This document shows, piece by piece, positions 18,277-26,413 of a DNA stretch of 64,000 nucleotides (positions within the stretch are counted from its first letter, which is position 1; the number at the start of each line of letters is the position of its first letter). The notes beneath the pieces are model-generated. The model did not search any database and was not told the DNA's origin. It saw nothing but the letters and a program-made list of their open reading frames with translations. Source of the stretch: DAOPYU01 sp942493245 (lineage in GTDB: Bacteria; Sumerlaeota; Sumerlaeia; UBA8349); assembly GCA_942493245.1 (NCBI GenBank), contig OW818685.1, positions 992,001 through 1,056,000 on the forward strand. The letters run 5' to 3'. A program made the position numbers and the translations under genes.

Positions 18277-18732
18277 TCAGATTTGGAATTTCGGTCTTCC
18301 TGGCGCCGGCCCGTAGATGTCCAGGCAGAGTTTGGCGTACTCGTATGGATCAGATTGAGCGTAGATTGCCTCGTTGTAGTCCAAGGGGATTCCGTGTCGG
18401 ATTCTGGAACTTCGTTTGATGGTGAGTGCCATCAGGGCGACGGGGGCGCTTTCGACCAGGGCTTGGAGTGCGGTGAGGAGGGCGGCGCAGTCGGGTTCGT
18501 CCGGTTCCCTTTCCGGCCAGGTGGTTTCCTGGGTGGAGTCGTCCCGGATGGTCTCGGCCAATCTGACGTTGGACGGGAGTTTCTCCACTCTTCTGGCTAC
18601 AGCGATGGCGTTTTCGGCTGCGACGATCGTTGTGTGTGTCCACCCCCGTTTCAGGGATGGCTCGTGTTCGCTTTTCCAGAGGTCAATCAAAGTTTCCAGG
18701 CAGTGGATGAGTTCGTTGGTGTTGGCCATCAT
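18277..18732 (-). CDS. Hypothetical protein of mobile element
   Basis: About 151 residues, starting at one of two adjacent ATGs; the first overlaps the upstream stop. It appears helical (NELIHCLETLIDLWKSEHEP) with an Ala-rich centre, and ends in a YEYAKLCLDIYGPAPGRPKF segment. It is the last gene before the origin-like region. No family recognised. Confidence 0.6.
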   Translation of the reverse strand: MMANTNELIHCLETLIDLWKSEHEPSLKRGWTHTTIVAAENAIAVARRVEKLPSNVRLAETIRDDSTQETTWPEREPDEPDCAALLTALQALVESAPVALMALTIKRSSRIRHGIPLDYNEAIYAQSDPYEYAKLCLDIYGPAPGRPKFQI

Positions 18733-19028
18733 GATACTTTCTCCCTTGTGATTGTGAGAAGTTTGCGGAGTTCGGAGAGGTAGAACAACTCGAACTGATG
18801 TTTGGTGTCTTCCACCGTGTCAAAGTTCCCAGTGTGTGGGATTCGCAGAATCACAGCATCCTCATAGTCTGAAATAGCCCAGAAGTATTGTGTGACCTGG
18901 GCGCCATTCTCGAGGATGACGTCTTCATCACAGATTATGGCTCTGAGGCCGAAGAGCAGATCACATTGGGCTTGTTCGTGGCCCTCGTCGCTTTTTTCCC
19001 ATTGGAGGGGTCGGATGCTGTAGGTCAT
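18729..19028 (-). CDS. Hypothetical protein of mobile element
   Basis: The 99-residue product begins MTYSIRPLQWEKSD, a GNAT-like or phage-like beginning, and has an acidic centre. The aaggaaacg stretch acts as ribosome binding site. Both ends overlap neighbours by ATGA. Function unknown. Confidence 0.6.
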   Translation of the reverse strand: MTYSIRPLQWEKSDEGHEQAQCDLLFGLRAIICDEDVILENGAQVTQYFWAISDYEDAVILRIPHTGNFDTVEDTKHQFELFYLSELRKLLTITREKVS

Positions 19029-19204
19029 GATTCCGTTTCCTTTCTGTTGAAGATGGCGTGGTCGGTTTCGGCCAGCATGACCAGGAGTGCGTCACGATCG
19101 GCTATGACGACGCTTCTGGGGACGTTGTTTCGGGGGTTGGTTGCGTGGAGATAGATCCGCGCGGCGGTGGAGAGTCGTTTGAGCAGGTCCAGTGTGTCAC
19201 TCAT
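19025..19204 (-). CDS. Small hypothetical protein
   Basis: A 59-residue helical protein (MSDTLDLLKRLSTAARIY...) with gaggaga before ATG 19204. It overlaps the stop of the Tad2-like gene by 8 bp. Function unknown. Confidence 0.6.
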   Translation of the reverse strand: MSDTLDLLKRLSTAARIYLHATNPRNNVPRSVVIADRDALLVMLAETDHAIFNRKETES

Positions 19205-19469
19205 GGTCGGTCTCCTCATTCTCGATGATGGCCCAGTCTTCGGCCATCAGGTCAATCTGGGTGGGTGTCCAGGGGACTCGGGCGCCGAACGGGAATCCGG
19301 GGTGGCGCGGGAGATACTCGATGTAGAGGTAGGGTTGGGTCATGAGGCTTTTATTGTTGGGGGTTTGAAGGCGAATGGTTTTCCAGGGTGACCAGGTGGC
19401 GCGGCGGACTGGAAGACCATCCTTGAGCTGTTGCAGGGCGCGTCCGAAGTTGCAGAGTTCGGGTTTCAT
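19197..19469 (-). CDS. Tad2-like (DUF2829) anti-Thoeris protein
   Basis: The 90-residue protein carries the full DUF2829 pattern: FGRALQQLKDGLPVRRATW near the N-terminus, PYLYIEYL in the middle and VPWTPTQIDLMAEDW near the end. Proteins of this family, called Tad2, bind the gcADPR signal made by Thoeris defence and so block abortive infection (known for phage SPO1 Tad2). Size and motif order fit the family well. The gene is ATGA-coupled to the sigma-like gene upstream. The exact ligand of this copy is unknown. Confidence 0.8.
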   Translation of the reverse strand: MKPELCNFGRALQQLKDGLPVRRATWSPWKTIRLQTPNNKSLMTQPYLYIEYLPRHPGFPFGARVPWTPTQIDLMAEDWAIIENEETDHE

Positions 19470-19930
19470 AATCCAAGATCCTTTCTGAGTTTTTTGGCGC
19501 GATATGGTATTTGCATACGCGCTATCGCTTTCATGAATACTTGGCGTATTCTTTCAGTGGTGACGTGGTGCAGTTTGGCGATGTAATCGAATGTGCGGGG
19601 TTCTTGTTCGTCCAGACCGAAGCGCATGATGAGGACATTGCGTTCACGTTGGGTGAGTTTACACTCGTCGAGGTACTTCGCCAGTCGGTCCTGCATATTA
19701 TCCGCCATCAGGGCGTCGAGTTGGGTGGCCGGGTCCTCGACGTTCTGGATCGAGGTGAGTGGTTGGCCGGTTGTCATTTTCTGCTCCAGTTCTCGGCAGC
19801 GTTTACAGCGTCGGCTACTGTAGGAGATGACCGCATTGAAGAGGTTACAGCGGCGCCTGTCTGGGCTTTTCCAGGGACAGAGGTTGCAGTGGTCGCCTTC
19901 GTAGCCGTAGATGGAAAGGGAGAATGTCAT
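19466..19930 (-). CDS. Small sigma-70 region-4 protein with zinc-binding-type N-terminus
   Basis: The 154-residue protein starts at ATG 19930 after an ideal ggagg site. Residues 15-50 hold five cysteines (CNLCPW, RRRC, RCKRC) that could bind zinc. The C-terminal half matches sigma region 4: LTQRERNVLIMRFGLDEQ, then FDYIAKLHHVTTERIRQVF, the -35 recognition helix-turn-helix. Region 2 is absent, so it cannot open promoters alone. It may redirect host RNA polymerase to element promoters, like phage late activators (inference). Confidence 0.7.
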   Translation of the reverse strand: MTFSLSIYGYEGDHCNLCPWKSPDRRRCNLFNAVISYSSRRCKRCRELEQKMTTGQPLTSIQNVEDPATQLDALMADNMQDRLAKYLDECKLTQRERNVLIMRFGLDEQEPRTFDYIAKLHHVTTERIRQVFMKAIARMQIPYRAKKLRKDLGL

Positions 19931-20403
19931 ATCAGATCCTCCTCGCGCCGGCCTTCCAGCATCCCCCACAACCCAAAGAACCACTCGACCGTCACCAGTT
20001 CGCCAGGGCATGTCTTTTGTGTGGTGGGGTCGTCCCGGTGGAATCGAACGTCTTTGGGGGAGTAGCCAAGCATTTGGGCGAACAGGATGGCGTTGGTCCA
20101 GCACTTGAGTCCGCGGCCCGTTGTCGGGTCTTCCTCGTCGTAGTTGCCCAGGACTTCAATTCCGATCGAGGTGTAGTTGAACGCCTTGGCGTGGGTTCCC
20201 CGGACGCGCAGATCCCCCATGATGTGGACCTTGTTGTCATCCACAAAGGCGTGGGGGGTGTAGGTCCACCCGAGTTCGTCCAGGTAGTAGTCGCGCAGAT
20301 TCTGGATGTGCTCGGGGGTGAGACCGTGTGGGCGCATGGCCAGGGATGGTTCGGCGGTGTGGTGGAAGCACACAAGGGGCAGGGGTGTGAAATGGTCACT
20401 CAT
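19927..20403 (-). CDS. N-acetylmuramoyl-L-alanine amidase (amidase_2 endolysin)
   Basis: This 158-residue single-domain enzyme has the amidase_2/PGRP zinc ligands: H14 in CFHHTA, H122 in RFHRD, and C132 in TCPG, with an acid/base-region GIEVLGNYDE. It cleaves the amide bond between MurNAc and the stem peptide. No signal peptide is present, as in classical endolysins that need a holin. Two tiny hydrophobic genes lie directly upstream and overlap it. An aggag site sets the start at 20403. Confidence 0.85.
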   Translation of the reverse strand: MSDHFTPLPLVCFHHTAEPSLAMRPHGLTPEHIQNLRDYYLDELGWTYTPHAFVDDNKVHIMGDLRVRGTHAKAFNYTSIGIEVLGNYDEEDPTTGRGLKCWTNAILFAQMLGYSPKDVRFHRDDPTTQKTCPGELVTVEWFFGLWGMLEGRREEDLI

Positions 20404-20498
20404 TGTTCGTCTCCTTTGATGAGGTCGTGTATAACGACCAGGATGATGAGGATGGGCATGATGACGGTGAGAGCCAGGATTTTGAGCAGGTGTTTCAC
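20400..20498 (-). CDS. 32-residue membrane protein, holin-like candidate
   Basis: A GTG start overlaps the upstream stop (GTGA) and the stop overlaps the amidase ATG. The peptide is one transmembrane segment (LLKILALTVIMPILIILVVI) with a short charged tail. Position before an amidase suggests a holin or holin-like peptide; this is inference. Confidence 0.6.
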   Translation of the reverse strand: MKHLLKILALTVIMPILIILVVIHDLIKGDEQ

Positions 20499-20599
20499 GA
20501 TGCGGCATCCTCCCGGCAGAGCAGGAATGTGGCGCCGACGATTTGGCCGACGGCGCAACTCAATACGCCGATGAAGAAACTGTAGGGATCAATGTTCAT
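20495..20599 (-). CDS. 34-residue hydrophobic protein
   Basis: It starts at ATG 20599 inside the end of the diphosphohydrolase-like gene. The peptide has one hydrophobic segment (FFIGVLSCAVGQIVGATFLL). Overlaps on both sides support translation. Possibly a lysis accessory or antiholin; unproven. Confidence 0.55.
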   Translation of the reverse strand: MNIDPYSFFIGVLSCAVGQIVGATFLLCREDAAS

Positions 20600-20921
20600 G
20601 GTCGGCCCCCAGGCAGAGCAGGAATGTGGCGTTGGCTAGTACATGGGCCATGTGGGGCAGTTCGGATTCCGGGTCTTGGTGTTCGCCCTGGCGCCAGGCT
20701 TCGAGGTGTCGCATGAGGGCGGCGTAGTAGCGGCTGTTGGCGTCTTCGACCCATCTCCAGCCTTCGGGTTTGTACTTCCTGGCGCCGTAGGTGAGAACGG
20801 AAGCCAGGGCCTCCAGGGCTTCCGTGGGTATGAGGTCGTATCGGAGTTTGCCCTGGTCGTCCTTGCGTCCCGTTTCCGCGCCTTTGGTGTTGAACATGGG
20901 CGGAAACGTGATACCCGGCAC
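20589..20921 (-). CDS. dATP/dGTP diphosphohydrolase-like (DUF5664) protein
   Basis: The 110-residue product matches the DUF5664 family: GRKDDQGKLRYDLIPTEAL, then YGARKYKPEGWRW and ALMRHLEAWRQGE, then HMAHVLANATFLL. Members are MazG-like helical enzymes common in phage genomes, where they trim the dNTP pool. The start is uncertain: GTG 20921 and ATG 20897 both lack a clear ribosome binding site. The frame stays open upstream through a CPEC motif to an in-frame TAG at 21003-21005, so the true N-terminus may be lost or mis-sequenced. Confidence 0.75.
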   Translation of the reverse strand: MPGITFPPMFNTKGAETGRKDDQGKLRYDLIPTEALEALASVLTYGARKYKPEGWRWVEDANSRYYAALMRHLEAWRQGEHQDPESELPHMAHVLANATFLLCLGADHEH

Positions 20922-21590
20922 GGTGACGTGAATCTGAGCGGTGTAGTATTTGACGCATTCCGGGCAGCGGACGGCCAGGTCCTCTTTCTCATCCCAGTCG
21001 TCCTACCTGGAAGTGACCGTCGTTCCTCCATTCCGGGGGCGGAAGCGTCTGATTACTCGGAATTGGCCGGACTGTTGGAGGGTGTAGAGGCTTTCCCCTT
21101 GCCGGGGATAACTTTTGAGAGGTACTTGGCACCGTCCTGTATGCAGCGCAGGAAAGCAGTGGACGGGTGAGTTCTTACAGAAGCCAGACCAAACTGTCGT
21201 TAAGGATGGTTAGTTGATAGATAGGGGCTGTGTCTGCTGGTTTTAGAATCCACTATTCATCGGCGATTTTATAGTCATCCGCGAAGCTGAGAAAATCGAA
21301 CAGGGACCCGGAGATAAAACCTGCGAAGCGAAAACACACATCAAGACTCCAGACATCCGCCAACCGAAGCTGTGAGGGCGTCAAGGATTCCAGAGAATAC
21401 CGCACCACCGCTGAAAGTCACGTAGTTCCTTCCTGTTCTCGTTTGTTCTTTCCTGTTTATCCGGCACGATTGGGATCTATCGGATGTATCGGATGTATCG
21501 GTTGTTTTAGACTAGAGAGAGAATTCAATTCATATATTGCTATCGGTCTCCCCAAACCGATACATCCGATTTCTCCCCCCTTCTCTGCTG
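20922..21590. other. Gap with possible gene remnants
   Basis: Two overlapping minus-strand frames between 21003 and about 21208 read like protein (one ends GQFRVIRRFRPRNGGTTVTS, the other carries CIQDGAKYLSKVIPGKGKAS) but neither has an acceptable start codon. They may be decayed genes. The rest up to 21590 shows only the repeat listed separately. Confidence 0.35.
21478..21570. repeat. atcggatgt direct repeats with distant inverted copy
   Basis: Tandem atcggatgt units at 21478-21503 end in atcggatgtatcggtt. Its inverted copy, aaaccgatacatccgat, lies at 21554-21570, about 50 bp away, just after the primase gene. It could be a protein-binding site. The spacing is too wide for a classical terminator. 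Confidence 0.5.
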
Positions 21591-23408
21591 TCATTCGCCG
21601 ACCACAATTCGGAAACGATTGGCGTTCAGGTTGACGGTGTCATGTTCAAGCCAACGTCCCCGGATATTGCGCCCGACCAGGCGTTTAAGGCCGTACCCCA
21701 GCAGGCGGGGGTTGACCCTACCCTTGTCGAGCCAGCCGTTTTCCTCAATCACATCGCGCAGATCATCGTCCCCCATTTCCGCGGCTCGAACCACATCCCG
21801 CACCTGGAACAATCTTCGGGCGAAGATGCGCTCCAGGTGTTCGAGCAAATCTCCGGCGGAGTTCCGGGACCGGTCCCCGAGAGAAAGCAGGTAGGCGCGG
21901 GCGTCTGCGGGGTCAGGCAACCCAGCGTAAACAATGGCATTCCGTATCAGGGCCGAAAACGACTCAAAGGAACCCCACGGCGTCAGGTGCATGTCCGGCA
22001 GTCCGGCCCGCTGGTAGGCTTGCAGGATCGTCATGGCAGAGCAGAGCAGACTCCCGCGTTTCTCCCGAACAAAGGCTTTCAAGTCGGGAATCTTGAACCC
22101 GGTTCGCGTCTCAGGCCGCTCCTCACGCGATTCGATACGAATGGGCATCACGCGCCGCACACAATCGCCGATCACGCTCAAGTTGTTTCCTGTCACACTC
22201 CAGACGGTTGTGGCAGGGAGTTCTTGAGTCATTTCCGACTTGCCCAAAACCCGATCCCGCCAGACTTCCGCCGTGAGAAGTTCATCCAGAGCCGATCCGC
22301 CTATCCCGTGTGTGGCGTTGTCAATCAGGACGGTTTCGTCCCCGGCCAATAGAATCGCCGTGATACGCTTTCTCATTTCATCGTCATCCCCCGGTTGTGG
22401 TACGCGTGGCATCGGCGCACCCGAGACGATCAGCCCGATCACGTCCGCAAGCAGGGAACCGCCACACCCGGGCGTTGTCTTGTCAATCAGGAACAGGGGA
22501 ACCGGCCCGTGAATATCATGCCGCGCCAGAACAGAAAGCACCACCGCCACAAAGGACGAAAAGTGGGAGGGATCGCGCAACGGGAAGTCTTGAACGATGT
22601 AGCGCAGACTGCGAACAGCCTTTTCCACTTCCGCTTGAGTTGGGGATTCTGACACGTTCAACCGGCAATCGCCCGCGACAAACAGGCCGCTCTCCCGATC
22701 ATAGCCGAATTCATGCAACACCCGGCCACGGACAAAAACCGGATGTTGCGCAATACCGCGCAAGACAGGGATTCCCGGCCACTGGGCACGATCCAGAACC
22801 ATCGCGGGAACGTGTCCCGGAATTCCAACCTCATACTCCTGCGGCGTACGTCCGGAACGATGTTCCACTTTCACAAAACGGCATCGCCTCGAAATACGTT
22901 CGCGCAGATTGGGGAGATTGATCGGCGCAATGTGGATCGTACCAAACCGCCGCACAGAGCCTTCCGGTTCCGGCGTTTCCTGCACAAGTACCAGACGGTT
23001 TCCCCGCTGAAACAAGCGTTTCTCGGATGCGAGACCCGCAATAACGGCGCGAACCATTTCCGATTCGTCATGGGACACGGGGATTATCAGCGGCGCATTT
23101 GTTTCGTCGCTTACGCCAGCACCCACCGAAACAGTATTTGAAACCGTTTCCGTTTGGGCGGACGTGGTCGCCACCTTTGCCTGTTGTATCAGATCCGAGA
23201 GCCGCGCATTCGTGACAGGCGCTGGTAAGCGACACCGCATTGTTTCCATTGCGGACAAAATGCTTGACTCTGATTCGCCACTCCGAGCCAACTTTTCGGC
23301 ACCGGCTATAATCTGGCTTTCGGAATACCCTCGCTCCCGGGCAGATATATCAACATCTCCCGCCACGAGCGTGTCAGGACGGGCTTCTGTGGTTATCTGT
23401 GGAGTCAT
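21591..23408 (-). CDS. Primase/helicase-like ATPase of mobile element
   Basis: The 605-residue protein resembles the ATPase half of satellite and prophage DNA primase/helicases. Seen motifs: LIDKTTPGCGGSLLADV (Walker A position, 313-320), ETVLIDN (Walker B, 358-364), ATTVWSVTGNN (sensor-like), then a conserved tail with an ERPETRTGF motif. The Walker A Lys is replaced by Gly, so nucleotide binding may be altered or lost. An N-terminal primase domain was not clearly recognised. It starts two bases after the HTH gene stop. It probably initiates replication of the element. Confidence 0.65.
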   Translation of the reverse strand: MTPQITTEARPDTLVAGDVDISARERGYSESQIIAGAEKLARSGESESSILSAMETMRCRLPAPVTNARLSDLIQQAKVATTSAQTETVSNTVSVGAGVSDETNAPLIIPVSHDESEMVRAVIAGLASEKRLFQRGNRLVLVQETPEPEGSVRRFGTIHIAPINLPNLRERISRRCRFVKVEHRSGRTPQEYEVGIPGHVPAMVLDRAQWPGIPVLRGIAQHPVFVRGRVLHEFGYDRESGLFVAGDCRLNVSESPTQAEVEKAVRSLRYIVQDFPLRDPSHFSSFVAVVLSVLARHDIHGPVPLFLIDKTTPGCGGSLLADVIGLIVSGAPMPRVPQPGDDDEMRKRITAILLAGDETVLIDNATHGIGGSALDELLTAEVWRDRVLGKSEMTQELPATTVWSVTGNNLSVIGDCVRRVMPIRIESREERPETRTGFKIPDLKAFVREKRGSLLCSAMTILQAYQRAGLPDMHLTPWGSFESFSALIRNAIVYAGLPDPADARAYLLSLGDRSRNSAGDLLEHLERIFARRLFQVRDVVRAAEMGDDDLRDVIEENGWLDKGRVNPRLLGYGLKRLVGRNIRGRWLEHDTVNLNANRFRIVVGE

Positions 23409-23410
23409 GG

Positions 23411-23701
23411 CTAGATCTCCACGGATGGGACCGTCTGGCCGGTGTTTCTCAACAATCGGCCGTCAAGCCACTCCTGGATCGAACGCTGATCATACCGAGC
23501 CGCGCCATGCCGGGCCCCGCCCAACCGGTAGAAACGAGGGCCCATGCCGTTATACCGCCAATTGCGCAGAGCTTTCACCGAGACGGCCAGCAAAGCAGCG
23601 GCCTCATGCTCGGTCAACAGGCGGGGGGAACAGGGTTCGTCGGATGGGAAATTGGGTTTTGTTGCAGAATTCTGTTGCGGTTTTCCACGGCCATTTGTCA
23701 T
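23411..23701 (-). CDS. AlpA/excisionase-like helix-turn-helix protein
   Basis: The 96-residue protein has a Lys/Gln-rich N-terminus and a MerR-type HTH_17 domain: LLTEHEAAALLAVSVKALRNWR, then GPRFYRLGG and RYDQRSIQEWLDGRL. Such proteins recognise DNA in satellites and prophages, acting as excisionase or as activator of integrase. It lies between the integrase and the primase and is joined to the latter. A weak aaaggg sequence precedes the ATG. Confidence 0.75.
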   Translation of the reverse strand: MTNGRGKPQQNSATKPNFPSDEPCSPRLLTEHEAAALLAVSVKALRNWRYNGMGPRFYRLGGARHGAARYDQRSIQEWLDGRLLRNTGQTVPSVEI

Positions 23702-24371
23702 AGTAATTTGGTGCCCTTTCGTTGTCCTGTGCCAGGGATTTAGGTTTGGGCCAAGCCCGGTAGGGCGAGCCCGGTTGCTGTTCCACCAGTAACCGGGCAT
23801 TCCTTTTTTTACCCCACCACAACATATAGTACTTCCCAAGATGTCGTTATGCAATGAAATTCTACACATGTCCATCCAGCAACTTACGCATTATCAATAG
23901 TTCCTTTGGTAGCCCTCCAGTGCTATTCTTTTATTTCTCGCGCATTTATAGATACAAGATATTGTATTACTCCTCCAAGTGGATTTTCGCTGGAACCGTA
24001 TTATACTCCACCTTTCTTTCGCAATATCTTCGTTTTTTCTTTGTATTGACCACATCCCAGAGCGTTTCAGGATCAATTTGCACAACACAAGAGGATTCCC
24101 TGCAAACGGGAGAAACATTCCCATGCAATCAGGAATGGCGCAGACTCATGGTCCAGCAGAGTACGCTACAATACAAACTCACCAGGAATTATACGTTCGT
24201 TGGCTCGCACGACATGCAGATTCCATGACACCGTCATCGTCGCTGCGGGCATGTAAATGGATCTATTCAATTCCTGTCGGACAGATCAGACCACCATCAG
24301 CCAGGTTCGCTGAACCGTAAGTACCCTGAGGACTATCATGCGGATCACGTTTTACAAATAAGGGACACACT
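23702..24371. other. AT-rich gap between HTH gene and integrase
   Basis: 670 bp of clearly lower GC than the surroundings. Open frames of up to 124 codons exist on both strands, but none has a ribosome binding site, a conserved-looking sequence or the local codon habits. It may hold the HTH/primase promoter or foreign DNA. Confidence 0.4.
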
Positions 24372-25592
24372 TTACCCGCTCTTTTTTGCTGCAGAACGTC
24401 CCTCGGCAAGAACATCATCCATCAAGGTTACCGCCACTCGCAGCGGATCATCGGCCAGATGCGCGTAGCGCTGCGTGGTGGCGGTCTGCGTATGGCCCAG
24501 CAGTTTCCCGACAAACGGAAGAGACATCCCTCTGGCAATCAGGAACGATGCGTAACTGTGGCGCAGATCATGCAGCCGTACGCCGGGCAAACCCGCCGCC
24601 TCACGGACGAGATCCCATGCGATTGAAACGCCCGTGGCGGGCCCCTTCTTGCCGGGGATAATCCACTCGCCGGTACGGATCGCGTGCAGGCCGCGCAAGA
24701 CTTCGATCGCCTCACGGGGGAGATAGATGGATTTCTTCCCGGTCTTCGAGTCGGGCAGATCCAGCCGCGATTGCTCCCAGTCAAGCCACTGCCAACGGGC
24801 CGTGACAATCTCGTTCTTCCTCGCACCCGTCAGAGCCAGCAAGCGGATCGCGCCTGCGATGAAAGGCGAACACCGAACCGTGCGCTGTTCCTGCGTTGTC
24901 CCTGACTCCACAAAATACGTGTACCCCTCTGCCGTTTCGGCCAGGGTGAGAACCTCAAACGCCCGGAGTAATTCCTCTGCCGAGAGAAAACGCTCACGGC
25001 TCTTCTCGCGGTAATGTGCCACCCCCGAGGCGGGATTCTTTTCAAGAAGACCCCACTTCACGGCCAACGTAAAGGCGGCCCGCAAGATGGAATGAACCTG
25101 ATTCGCCGCGTAGGGCGTGTCCCGCATGGAATGGTGAAGTTGCTGCACGTGCGCCAGGGTGATGCTGTCGAGTCTTCGCGGCCCCCATTCCGGCAGCACG
25201 AAACGATTGATCTGAAAACGATAACTCGCGACCGTCGTGGGCTTCTGGTGTGCCTCCACGTGCGCCATGTACTGGACGAAAAACTCCCCGACAGTCAGTC
25301 CCGTGCGCCGGTCGGCTTTGTCCGATTGTGGATCCTGCCCGCTCGTCACCATCGCCAGAATTTCACGCGCCCGATCCCGGGCTTGTTGCACCGTCAATCC
25401 GGGAAATGGACCGACCGTAAATCTCTTCTTGTGGCGCGAGGCGTTGCGATACATAATGACGAAGACTTTGCGCCCGGAGGGCCAGACGCGCAAGCCGAAA
25501 CCGGGAATGTCTTTGTCCCAGAGGGAATACTCCTGATCGCCGGGCTTCGCTTTTTCCACCGCGTCCTTGGTGAGTGTTCTGGTTGCCTTCAT
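24372..25592 (-). CDS. Site-specific tyrosine recombinase (P4-type integrase)
   Basis: The 406-residue protein has an N-terminal arm-binding domain (DIPGFGLRVWPSGRK, RFTVGPFPGLTVQQARDRA), a core-binding domain (100-200) and a catalytic domain. Catalytic residues are R258 (TGARKNE), H341 and R344 (HDLRHSYAS), H367 (LLGHTQ) and Y376 (TTQRYAHL), all present. It inserts and excises the element by strand exchange at att sites. No tRNA gene was seen nearby, so the target is not clear. Confidence 0.9.
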   Translation of the reverse strand: MKATRTLTKDAVEKAKPGDQEYSLWDKDIPGFGLRVWPSGRKVFVIMYRNASRHKKRFTVGPFPGLTVQQARDRAREILAMVTSGQDPQSDKADRRTGLTVGEFFVQYMAHVEAHQKPTTVASYRFQINRFVLPEWGPRRLDSITLAHVQQLHHSMRDTPYAANQVHSILRAAFTLAVKWGLLEKNPASGVAHYREKSRERFLSAEELLRAFEVLTLAETAEGYTYFVESGTTQEQRTVRCSPFIAGAIRLLALTGARKNEIVTARWQWLDWEQSRLDLPDSKTGKKSIYLPREAIEVLRGLHAIRTGEWIIPGKKGPATGVSIAWDLVREAAGLPGVRLHDLRHSYASFLIARGMSLPFVGKLLGHTQTATTQRYAHLADDPLRVAVTLMDDVLAEGRSAAKKSG

Positions 25593-25933
25593 GGTATTGT
25601 CTCCCCGAACCTGTTGGGTTGCCTGCTTTCACAGGTTCCACATAGGTACCAGAATAGGGGAATTTGGCGGGATAAGCAAGAGTGAAGAATCTCGAAAACA
25701 CCAATAAAATAGCACATCAGGGCACAGCAAAGGCATGCTGAAACACTGTTTATTCTAATTCGTGGTTAAATAAACCGGTTTTTCTCGCAATCAGGTGGAA
25801 ATTCAACACCTCCCGCTTTCCTCTGTCGGTTTTTGTTGCGGATTAAACAGGACTCGTTGCAGAGTATTTGCAACTGGAGTCCGAGTTTGCGTGTGAATCC
25901 GTGGGGCCAAATGCGGTTCAGGAGGGGGACAAA
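25593..25933. other. Gap upstream of integrase, likely att region
   Basis: A short inverted sequence (aacctgt...acaggtt, about 25610-25638) sits upstream of the integrase, which is where the attachment site is expected. I could not find the same core near the left end. Open frames on both strands are not convincing. Confidence 0.35.
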
Positions 25934-26413
25934 ATGGAAGAGAGCATCTGTTGTCCGGAGTTCGATCCGGCGCTGTGGGACGAAAAGGTCCACACCTGGG
26001 AAAACAAGCGGTTCATTCAGGACCGGGTTTTCAGCGTGTTCTACATCCCGCTGAATTTCGGAAGCGTCATGAAGCGCCTCGACGCCAAAATCCGCAAGGC
26101 CGGCGCCACCGTGCCCGACTGGCTCGGCCTGTCGGACCACACGTCCAAGTGGAACATAGACGTGTACTTGGCCGTGGACAAGGAAGTCCCCGGCGCGCGC
26201 AACGTGACCCTGAGCGGCGAGTTCCTGACCAAAGTGTACGAAGGCCCGTTCAAGGACACGGGCAAATGGTGCGAAGATTTCAAGACGTTCGCCCAAAGCC
26301 AGAACAAAACAATCGAGAAGTGGTTCATGTGGTACACCACCTGCCCGAAATGCGCCAAGAAGTACGGGAAGAACTACGTCGTGATCGTGGGGAAGGTGGG
26401 GAAGGTGGGGTGA
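25934..26413 (+). CDS. Conserved hypothetical protein with C-terminal CPKC motif
   Basis: The 159-residue protein starts at ATG 25934 with ggagggg upstream. Its pattern (CCPEFDPALWDEK, FYIPLNFGSV, TTCPKCAKKYGKNYVV) is a conserved family of bacteria and archaea, sometimes named hydrolase without proof. Two cysteine pairs (ICCP at the start, CPKC near the end) could bind metal. The gene is on the plus strand just outside the mobile element. The last codons repeat GKVGKVG. Confidence 0.75.
   Translation: MEESICCPEFDPALWDEKVHTWENKRFIQDRVFSVFYIPLNFGSVMKRLDAKIRKAGATVPDWLGLSDHTSKWNIDVYLAVDKEVPGARNVTLSGEFLTKVYEGPFKDTGKWCEDFKTFAQSQNKTIEKWFMWYTTCPKCAKKYGKNYVVIVGKVGKVG

Larger units (their letters stand above)
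15021..25592. mobile_element. Putative integrated phage-satellite-like element
   Basis: All genes here lie on the minus strand, many overlapping as ATGA. The right end has a P4-type tyrosine integrase, then an AlpA-like HTH protein directly followed by a primase/helicase-like ATPase. That order is characteristic of P4-like satellites and PICIs. The rest holds a nucleotide diphosphohydrolase-like gene, lysis-type genes (two tiny membrane-type proteins and an amidase), a sigma-like factor, a Tad2-like gene, an ArdC-like gene and several unknown small genes. No terminase, portal, capsid or tail gene is visible. Exact att boundaries could not be located; the limits given are the outermost genes. 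An alternative is a decayed prophage or an integrated plasmid. Confidence 0.65.

Noticed and set aside
23854..24320. Plus-strand frames in the AT-rich gap
   Set aside because: No ribosome binding site, unlike codon use, and no recognisable protein pattern.
25593..25933. tRNA gene as integration target
   Set aside because: I looked for a cloverleaf and TTCGA/CCA-type end near the integrase and found none.
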